Of a DNA stretch of 36,104 bases, positions 31,227-36,104 are shown piece by piece. Numbering within the stretch: the stretch's first letter is position 1; each line of letters starts with the position of its first letter. A model generated the notes under the pieces. That model was not told where the DNA came from. It saw only the letters and a list, made by a program, of their open reading frames with translations, and made no database searches. Source of the stretch: Rubrivivax sp. (GTDB taxonomy: Bacteria > Pseudomonadota > Gammaproteobacteria > Burkholderiales > Burkholderiaceae_C); contig JALHPY010000007.1 in NCBI GenBank assembly GCA_022842305.1, forward strand, positions 1-36,104. Reading direction: 5' to 3'. The position numbers and the translations under genes are program-made.

Positions 31227-32009
31227 TCACTCGTGCCGCGCCTCGCTCTCGTGCCAGCCGCCCAGCGCCCAGCGAGTGAGCCCGGCCATCAGGGCAAACA
31301 GCAACACGCCGGCCAGCGCGATCAGCGCCAGCGCGGCAAACATGCGCGGGATGTTGAGCTGGTAGCCGGACTGCAGGATCTGGTAGGCCAGCCCGGTGCC
31401 GCTGCCGCCGGTGCCGGCCACGAATTCGGCCACCACCGCGCCGATCAGCGCCAGGCCCGAGCTGATGCGCAGGCCGCCAAAGAAGTAGGGCAGTGCCGAC
31501 GGGATGCGCAGCCGCAGCAGCGTCTGCAGCCTTGTCGCGCGCTGGAGCCTGAAGTAGGCCAGCAGCCCGGGGTCGACGCTGCGCAGCCCCAGCGTGGTGT
31601 TGGCGATGATGGGGAACAGCGCCACCAGCGTGGCGCAGATCACCAGCGAGGCGGTGGCGTCCTTGACCCAGATGATGACCAGCGGCGCGATGGCCACGAT
31701 GGGCGTCACCTGCAGCAGCACGGCATAGGGAAAGAGCGCTGCTTCCAGCGTGCGGCTCTGCACGAAGGCGAATGCGATGGCCACGCCCAGCACGGTGGCG
31801 CAGGCCAGCGCCAGCAGCGTGACACGCAAGGTGTTGAGCAGCGCGCCCCCCAGCAGCGCGGCGTCGGCCACCAGGGTCTGCGCCACGCGCAGCGGCGAAG
31901 GCACCAGGAACACCGGCACGTCCAGCGCCACCACCAGGCCCTGCCACAGCGCCAGCAGCGCCAGCGCCACGGCCGCGGGCCACAGCAGTTGCCGCCGCGA
32001 CCAGGTCAC
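31227..32009 (-). CDS. ABC transporter permease (SsuC/TauC/ThiX-like)
   Basis: This 260-residue permease has six predicted helices and the BPD_transp_1 EAA region ATRLQTLLRLRIPSALPYFFGGLRIS. AVVAEFVAGTGGSGTGLAYQI is the coupling-helix neighbourhood seen in sulfonate, nitrate and thiamine-precursor transporters. The GTG start 32009 overlaps the ATPase stop as GTGA; no ATG is in a better place. It forms an importer with the upstream ATPase and the NMT1/THI5-like binding protein. The substrate cannot be read from this subunit. Confidence 0.93.
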   Translation of the reverse strand: MTWSRRQLLWPAAVALALLALWQGLVVALDVPVFLVPSPLRVAQTLVADAALLGGALLNTLRVTLLALACATVLGVAIAFAFVQSRTLEAALFPYAVLLQVTPIVAIAPLVIIWVKDATASLVICATLVALFPIIANTTLGLRSVDPGLLAYFRLQRATRLQTLLRLRIPSALPYFFGGLRISSGLALIGAVVAEFVAGTGGSGTGLAYQILQSGYQLNIPRMFAALALIALAGVLLFALMAGLTRWALGGWHESEARHE

Positions 32010-32803
32010 GCCCAGGCCTCGTCGCCCGCGCTGGCACGCAGCAGTGCGTCCTGCAGGTCGCGCGCCTGTTCGGCAAAGCGCGTGGATACGCGAAAGTCGG
32101 GCCCGCGCGGCCAAGGCTCGGTGATGTCGCGCTGCTCCACCACGCGCCCGGGCCGCGACGCCATCACCAGCACGCGGGTGGACAGCACCACGGCTTCGGC
32201 GATGGAGTGGGTGACGAAGACCACCGTCAGCCCGCGCGCGCGCCACAGTGCCGACAGTTCGGCGTCCAGGCGTTGGCGTGTGATCTCGTCGAGCGCGCCG
32301 AAGGGCTCGTCCATCAGCAGCAGCGTGGGCTCGGTCACCAGGCTGCGGGCGATGGACACGCGCATGCGCATGCCGCCCGACAGCTCGCGCGGGCGCTGCG
32401 CCGCAAAGCGCTCCAGCCGCACCTGCTGCAGGGCGGCCTGCACGCGCGCGTCGGCCTCGGCACGCGGCACGCCGGCCAGGTCCAGCGGCAGGCGCACGTT
32501 GGCGGCCACGCTGGCCCAGGGCATCAGCGTAGCGTCCTGGAAGACGAAGCCCAGGCGATGGCCCGTGGCCTGCAACTCGTCCACCGGCCGGCCCCACAGG
32601 CGCACACGGCCGGCGCTGGGCGCCAGCAGGCCGGCCAGCATGCGCAGCAGCGTGCTCTTGCCGCAGCCCGAAGGCCCCAGCAGCGTGAGGAACTCGCCCT
32701 CGCGCACCGCCAGGTCCAGCGGCAGCAGCGCCTGCGTGCCGTTGGGGTAGGTCTTGGCGACGGCTTGGAGCTCGACCGCCGGCAGGCCCGCCTGTGCCTC
32801 CAT
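32006..32803 (-). CDS. ABC transporter ATPase (SsuB/TauB-like)
   Basis: This 265-residue ATPase has Walker A GPSGCGKST (43-51), Q-loop GFVFQDATLMPW, signature LSGGMRMRVSIARSL, Walker B LLLMDEPFGALDE, and H-loop VTHSIAEA. These match the nitrate/sulfonate/taurine group. ATG 32803 is chosen because the conserved VAKTYPNGTQALLPL follows it; longer frames to 32905 run through a separate small ORF. The stop of a 23-codon ORF overlaps this ATG as TGATG. Immediately downstream the permease starts in overlap. Confidence 0.95.
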   Translation of the reverse strand: MEAQAGLPAVELQAVAKTYPNGTQALLPLDLAVREGEFLTLLGPSGCGKSTLLRMLAGLLAPSAGRVRLWGRPVDELQATGHRLGFVFQDATLMPWASVAANVRLPLDLAGVPRAEADARVQAALQQVRLERFAAQRPRELSGGMRMRVSIARSLVTEPTLLLMDEPFGALDEITRQRLDAELSALWRARGLTVVFVTHSIAEAVVLSTRVLVMASRPGRVVEQRDITEPWPRGPDFRVSTRFAEQARDLQDALLRASAGDEAWA

Positions 32804-32874
32804 CACCCGGCCACGGTGGTGCGGCGGACCATCTCGGCCAGGAACCAGCGGTCGTTGGTCCGGCGCGGCATCAT
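32803..32874 (-). other. 23-codon ORF of unknown origin between oxygenase remnant and ATPase
   Basis: It encodes 23 residues (MMPRRTNDRWFLAEMVRR then TTVAG). ATG 32874 overlaps the stop of the oxygenase remnant, and its own stop overlaps the ATPase ATG. It could be the remnant of a deleted gene (the piece NDRWFLAEMVRR may come from a longer protein) or a short leader kept for translational coupling. Confidence 0.35.
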
Positions 32875-32984
32875 GTCGCCGAGAAGCCGTGGCCGGTGAG
32901 CGCAAAGAAGCCGGTGTCGCGCAGCGCGGCGTCGATCTGCGCCGCGGGGTCGCGCGCGCTGGCCAGGGCTATGACGGGGATCAC
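32871..32984 (-). pseudogene. N-terminal remnant of an isopenicillin-N-synthase-like 2OG-Fe(II) oxygenase
   Basis: The 37-codon frame starts GTG 32984, overlapping the stop of the binding-protein gene (GTGA). It reads MIPVIALASARDPAAQID, then AALRDTGFFALTGHGF. That is the usual N-terminus of IPNS-family dioxygenases (IPVIDLA, then DTGFFYLTGHGV). The frame ends after FSAT, and the catalytic jelly-roll with its iron ligands is missing. A complete gene would run about 300 further codons, so a large internal deletion is likely. The flanking overlaps are preserved. Confidence 0.7.
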
Positions 32985-33973
32985 GGCAGGATCTTCAGGT
33001 CCTTGACGAACTGCGTCGTGTAGGTCTTGCGCAGTTCCACTTTGGCCGGGTCTATGAGCTTCTGCGCCACCAGCATGTCGTAGGTCTGCTGCATGCGGGC
33101 GTCGGTCATGATGCCCACGCCCTGCCGCGCCGCATCACCGCCCAGCACCATGCCGCGCGCCAGCACCAGCTTGCGGCCGTAGGCCAGCAGTTCGGCGGGC
33201 ATGTTGGGGTTGTCCTTGCGGATCAGCGCGTCGGCGGCGCTGCTGTCGCCCTGCAGGTAGCTCTTCCAGCCCTGCATGCTGGCGCGCACGAAGGCGGCCA
33301 CCGCCTGCGGCCGGCGCGCGATGGTGTCTTCCATGCACACCACGGTCATCGAGTAGCTGCTCCAGCCGTGGTCGGACAGCAGCAGCACGTCGGGCTTGAA
33401 CTTCGCTTCCTTCTCGATGGCGTAGGGCTCGCTGGTGATGTAGCCCTGCTGCACCAGGCGCTTGTCGGCCAGGAAGGGCTGGATGCTGAAGGTGTAGGGC
33501 CGCGCCTGCGCATCCGACAAGCCGTTCGCGGCGCGCAGCCAGGGCCAGTAGTTGGTGTGTGCGTCGGCCGAGATCAGGATGCTGCGGCCCTTGAGATCCT
33601 GCATACGCTGCAAGGTGCCGGGGTGGCCGATCAGCACCAGCGGGTCTTTCTGGAAGGCCGCGGCCACGGTGACGGCGCGCACGCCCTGCTCGCGCGCCTT
33701 CATGGTCTGCACGTCGTAGCCCATGAAGCAGTCCACCTGCCCTGCCGCCAGCAGTTGCATGCCGTTGACCTGCGGGCCGCCCATGCGCAGCGTCACGTCC
33801 AGCCCGGCCTGCTTGTACAGGCCGGTGGCCTGGGCCTGGTAGAAGCCGCCGTGCTCGGCCTCGGCGTACCAGTTGGTGAGGAAGCTGAACTTCTCTTGCG
33901 CATGGCCGCTGGCGGCACTGGCCAGCAGCAGCAGGGCGGTAAGCGCCCGGCGGGCAAGGGGGAACGGGGGCAT
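32981..33973 (-). CDS. NMT1/THI5-like ABC transporter substrate-binding protein
   Basis: This 330-residue exported protein has a signal peptide (about 1-25, ASGHA). The mature chain begins EKFSFLTNWYAEAEHGGFYQAQATGLYKQAGLDVTL, a hallmark of the NMT1/THI5-type periplasmic binding family (core FLTNWYAEAEHGGFYQA). MGYDVQTMKAREQG and YITSEPYAIEKEAKF follow. Relatives bind thiamine-precursor pyrimidines or similar small ring compounds; the ligand here is not known. It is the first gene of the operon, ahead of the oxygenase remnant, the ATPase and the permease. No thiamine riboswitch was found upstream. Confidence 0.92.
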   Translation of the reverse strand: MPPFPLARRALTALLLLASAASGHAQEKFSFLTNWYAEAEHGGFYQAQATGLYKQAGLDVTLRMGGPQVNGMQLLAAGQVDCFMGYDVQTMKAREQGVRAVTVAAAFQKDPLVLIGHPGTLQRMQDLKGRSILISADAHTNYWPWLRAANGLSDAQARPYTFSIQPFLADKRLVQQGYITSEPYAIEKEAKFKPDVLLLSDHGWSSYSMTVVCMEDTIARRPQAVAAFVRASMQGWKSYLQGDSSAADALIRKDNPNMPAELLAYGRKLVLARGMVLGGDAARQGVGIMTDARMQQTYDMLVAQKLIDPAKVELRKTYTTQFVKDLKILP

Positions 33974-34131
33974 GCGGTCTCCAGGGGGTCACGGGCGGTC
34001 TGCGCGGCAGCATATCGCAGCGGCACCGGGGCCCGGGGCACAAGTCTGGCGCGGGTCGCCGCTGGCCGCGGCCGGGGTGCACACTGTCGGCCCGGGCTGC
34101 CGCAGTCGGCGCCCGACACCGGAGCCCCACG

Positions 34132-34941
34132 ATGAACGACCGCGTACAGATGACCATGGACGACCAGGGCATTGCCGAGGTCTGCCTGAACCGTCCCGAC
34201 AAGCTCAACGCGCTGGACGGCGCGATGTTCGACGCGCTGAACGCGGTGCTGGCGCAACTGCAGCAGGCGCCGCGCCTGCGCTGCGTGCTGCTGCACAGCG
34301 CGGGCAAGGCCTTCTGCGCCGGGCTGGACATGGCCAGCTTCGCCGCCATGGCCGGCGGCCCGGGCGCGGCCTTCGGCGACCTGGGCCGGCGCACGCATGG
34401 CATCGCCAACGCGCCACAGCACATCGCCTGGGGCTGGCGCGCCCTGCCCGTGCCGGTGATCGCCGCCGTACAGGGCGTGGCCTACGGTGGCGGCCTGCAG
34501 CTGGCGCTGGGCGCCGACCTGCGCCTGCTGGCGCCCGACGCACGCCTGGCGCTGATGGAGATCCAGTGGGGCATCGTGCCCGACATGGCCGGCATGGTGC
34601 TGGCGCGCGGCCTGCTGCGCGACGACGTGCTGCGCGAGCTGACCTACAGCGGCCGCGTCGTCGCCGCCGAAGAGGCCGTGGCGCTGGGCCTGGGCACGCG
34701 GCTGTGCAACGACCCGCTGGCCGAGGCCCGCTTGCTGGCCGCGCAGATCGCGCAGCGCAGCCCGGCCGCCGTGCGCGCCGCCAAGCGGCTGCTCAACCAG
34801 GCGGCGCGCTCGCTGGACGACAGCGCCGCCGAACTGCTGCAGGCCGAATCGGACGAACAGGCCGCGTTGATCGGCGCGCCGCAGCAGGCCGAAGCGGTGC
34901 GCGCCCGGATGGAGAAGCGCGCACCGCGGTTCGAGGACTGA
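34132..34941 (+). CDS. crotonase / enoyl-CoA hydratase family protein
   Basis: This 269-residue crotonase-fold protein has LNRPDKLNALDGAMFDAL near the start. The oxyanion-hole segments are AFCAGLDMASF (60-70) and YGGGLQLALGADLRL. The active-site glutamate candidates are in LMEIQWGIVPDMAGM and LRELTYSGR. The usual GAGG after the second segment reads DMAG, so the exact reaction (hydratase, isomerase or hydrolase) cannot be named. ATG 34132 follows a 158-base gap from the divergent binding-protein gene. It is not part of a visible beta-oxidation operon. Confidence 0.9.
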   Translation: MNDRVQMTMDDQGIAEVCLNRPDKLNALDGAMFDALNAVLAQLQQAPRLRCVLLHSAGKAFCAGLDMASFAAMAGGPGAAFGDLGRRTHGIANAPQHIAWGWRALPVPVIAAVQGVAYGGGLQLALGADLRLLAPDARLALMEIQWGIVPDMAGMVLARGLLRDDVLRELTYSGRVVAAEEAVALGLGTRLCNDPLAEARLLAAQIAQRSPAAVRAAKRLLNQAARSLDDSAAELLQAESDEQAALIGAPQQAEAVRARMEKRAPRFED

Positions 34942-34992
34942 AGCGGTGGTCGCAGCAACCGGCAGCGGCCGGGATGCTGCGCCGTCCCGCGA

Positions 34993-36104
34993 TCACTGGT
35001 TGGTGAAGCCGACCGGGCCGAGGTTCAAACCGGTCGCGTAGTTGCCGCCGTCGAGATTGGTGTAGTTGAAGCTCGTTCCCGGGACGGTCACCACCACGCG
35101 CGCCACCTTGGCCAGCACGCTTGCCGCGCCCGAATCGGTGCTGCAAAGGCCTTTGACGGTGAACCCGGACAAGGGCAGCGTGTAGAAGCCGCCTGCGCCG
35201 TTCTTCAGGTTCGCGGTGAGGTTCTGCGTGATTTCAGAGCCGCCCGAGCCCGTTGTGCAGCCGGCAACCTTGGGGCCCGTCAACGTCACTTCGAGGACCG
35301 GGTTGAAGTTGGTCCGCTCGAACATGGGCCCTGGGCCCCACACCTTGATCTTGATCTTGCCGAAGCTGCTGACGTTGACGGTGCCATTGTTGGGCGCATT
35401 CACGAACAGGCCCATGAACGCGCTGTTGGAGACGGGCCCTGACAAGACGAAGGTACGGAAGAAGTTGGGCACACCGAGGGGTACCCAGGAGGTACCTGTA
35501 ACCCAACCCAGCTCAGCGACCTTCTGCGGGGCGTTGCTCAGGTTCACATCGTCCTGGAAGAAGCCGATGTCGCCACCCGAGATCCCGGTGATGCCGCCAA
35601 AGTTAGCCGATTTTGCGTTCGGATAGGCCGCCAGGTTGAAGGGTGTGGTTGCCTCGGCACTGCCCACGTAGTTCACCGCAAACAGCGCTTCGCCGGCCAC
35701 GAACATGGTGTTGCCGCCATCGCCGGTCAAGACATCGCCCGTCGCGAGGGTCAGCGCCTGCGGGCCGCCGGAGCCCTGGTCTGCTGGCGGGGTGATGGCG
35801 CCTCCACCAGTAGCAGCCAGAAGTTTGATGTCGTCGAAGTAATAGGTCTTTCCTGGGGGGGCATCGACCGTGCCCAGGTTGGGAAGCAGCACGAGAAAGT
35901 CGTATGTCTTGGTGGGATCGGCGCTGGTGAAGGTCCAGGTCAGGGTCTGCCAGCCGGCAACGACGGTTTCGTTGGCCTGTGTGTCGCCGGTGGTGATGCC
36001 ACCAGCTGAGGCCCTGTTCTCGAGCTTGAGCACTATCGGGATACCGGCGGTGGGCGAGTAGACCCGTGCGGACAAGGTTTTGCGGTCGGCCGTGAAGGGC
36101 ACCG
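34993..36104 (-). CDS. secreted or surface protein with carbohydrate-binding-like domain, 3' part
   Basis: The frame stays open to the window's edge, so the N-terminus is missing; about 370 residues are visible. An early segment (TAGIPIVLKLENR, then WQTLTWTFTSADPTKTYDFLVLLPN and TYYFDDIKLLA) matches the beta-sandwich of family 4/9-type carbohydrate-binding modules. A Gly-rich linker (GGGAITPPADQGSGG) leads into a second, unrecognised beta-rich part with paired Cys (GCTTGSGG, GLCSTDSGA). The G+C content is clearly lower by eye than in the rest of the window, and codon use is different. Function unknown; secretion is inferred from composition. Confidence 0.7.
   Translation of the reverse strand, partial: VPFTADRKTLSARVYSPTAGIPIVLKLENRASAGGITTGDTQANETVVAGWQTLTWTFTSADPTKTYDFLVLLPNLGTVDAPPGKTYYFDDIKLLAATGGGAITPPADQGSGGPQALTLATGDVLTGDGGNTMFVAGEALFAVNYVGSAEATTPFNLAAYPNAKSANFGGITGISGGDIGFFQDDVNLSNAPQKVAELGWVTGTSWVPLGVPNFFRTFVLSGPVSNSAFMGLFVNAPNNGTVNVSSFGKIKIKVWGPGPMFERTNFNPVLEVTLTGPKVAGCTTGSGGSEITQNLTANLKNGAGGFYTLPLSGFTVKGLCSTDSGAASVLAKVARVVVTVPGTSFNYTNLDGGNYATGLNLGPVGFTNQ

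Noticed and set aside
33974..34131. TPP riboswitch upstream of the THI5-like binding protein
   Set aside because: The conserved thi-box sequences CUGAGA and ACCUGAUCUGGAUAAUGCC-type core are absent on the minus strand.

Overview
The window is 36.1 kb of uniformly GC-rich DNA from a betaproteobacterium. The layout petABC-sspA-sspB, hemW-rdgB-rph next to a PP2C phosphatase and a Ser/Thr kinase, a DUF1631 protein, and the hairpin-rich intergenic islands all point to Burkholderiales, most likely Comamonadaceae. This placement is inference from gene content; no ribosomal RNA is present.

Left part (1-5.7 kb): the end of an Smr-domain gene, then a minus-strand operon whose four genes overlap at every junction (GGDEF diguanylate cyclase, FlhG-like ATPase, group II truncated haemoglobin, small lipoprotein). 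It diverges from plus-strand cheR-cheD-cheB. This looks like a motility and signalling block. Next (5.7-11.6 kb) come hemW, rdgB and rph as an overlapping minus-strand set, a PP2C phosphatase, a Ser/Thr kinase, divergent yicC, and a tRNA-Thr(TGT). From 11.6 to 15.7 kb the minus strand carries petA-petB-petC (cytochrome bc1), a strong intrinsic terminator, and sspA-sspB. mscL diverges from petA and its stop codon lies inside a 71-nt tandem hairpin repeat. A long DUF1631 gene, pdxA, a Nif3-like gene, a DegS-type protease, a 61-aa membrane protein, lpxC, a 55-aa basic protein and a large FAD-dependent dehydrogenase follow to 25.5 kb.

The most unusual part is 25.5-30.7 kb. Five minus-strand genes for exported or lipidated proteins (DUF6515-like, glycine-zipper lipoprotein, a protein ending in eleven AGGG repeats, a DUF2202 ferritin-like lipoprotein, an Ala-rich exported protein) diverge from an OmpR-type response regulator and its histidine kinase. 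The shared intergenic region holds four tandem 10-bp direct repeats of the type OmpR-family regulators bind. I infer an envelope-stress or metal-response module that may be undescribed.

Right part (30.7-36.1 kb): a cyclic-nucleotide-binding-domain protein, then an NMT1/THI5-type ABC transporter operon with a truncated isopenicillin-N-synthase-like gene between the binding protein and the ATPase, a crotonase-family gene, and the 3' part of a secreted or surface beta-rich protein with visibly lower GC. No CRISPR array, transposase or integrase was seen, and no gene-free stretch exceeds 300 bases.
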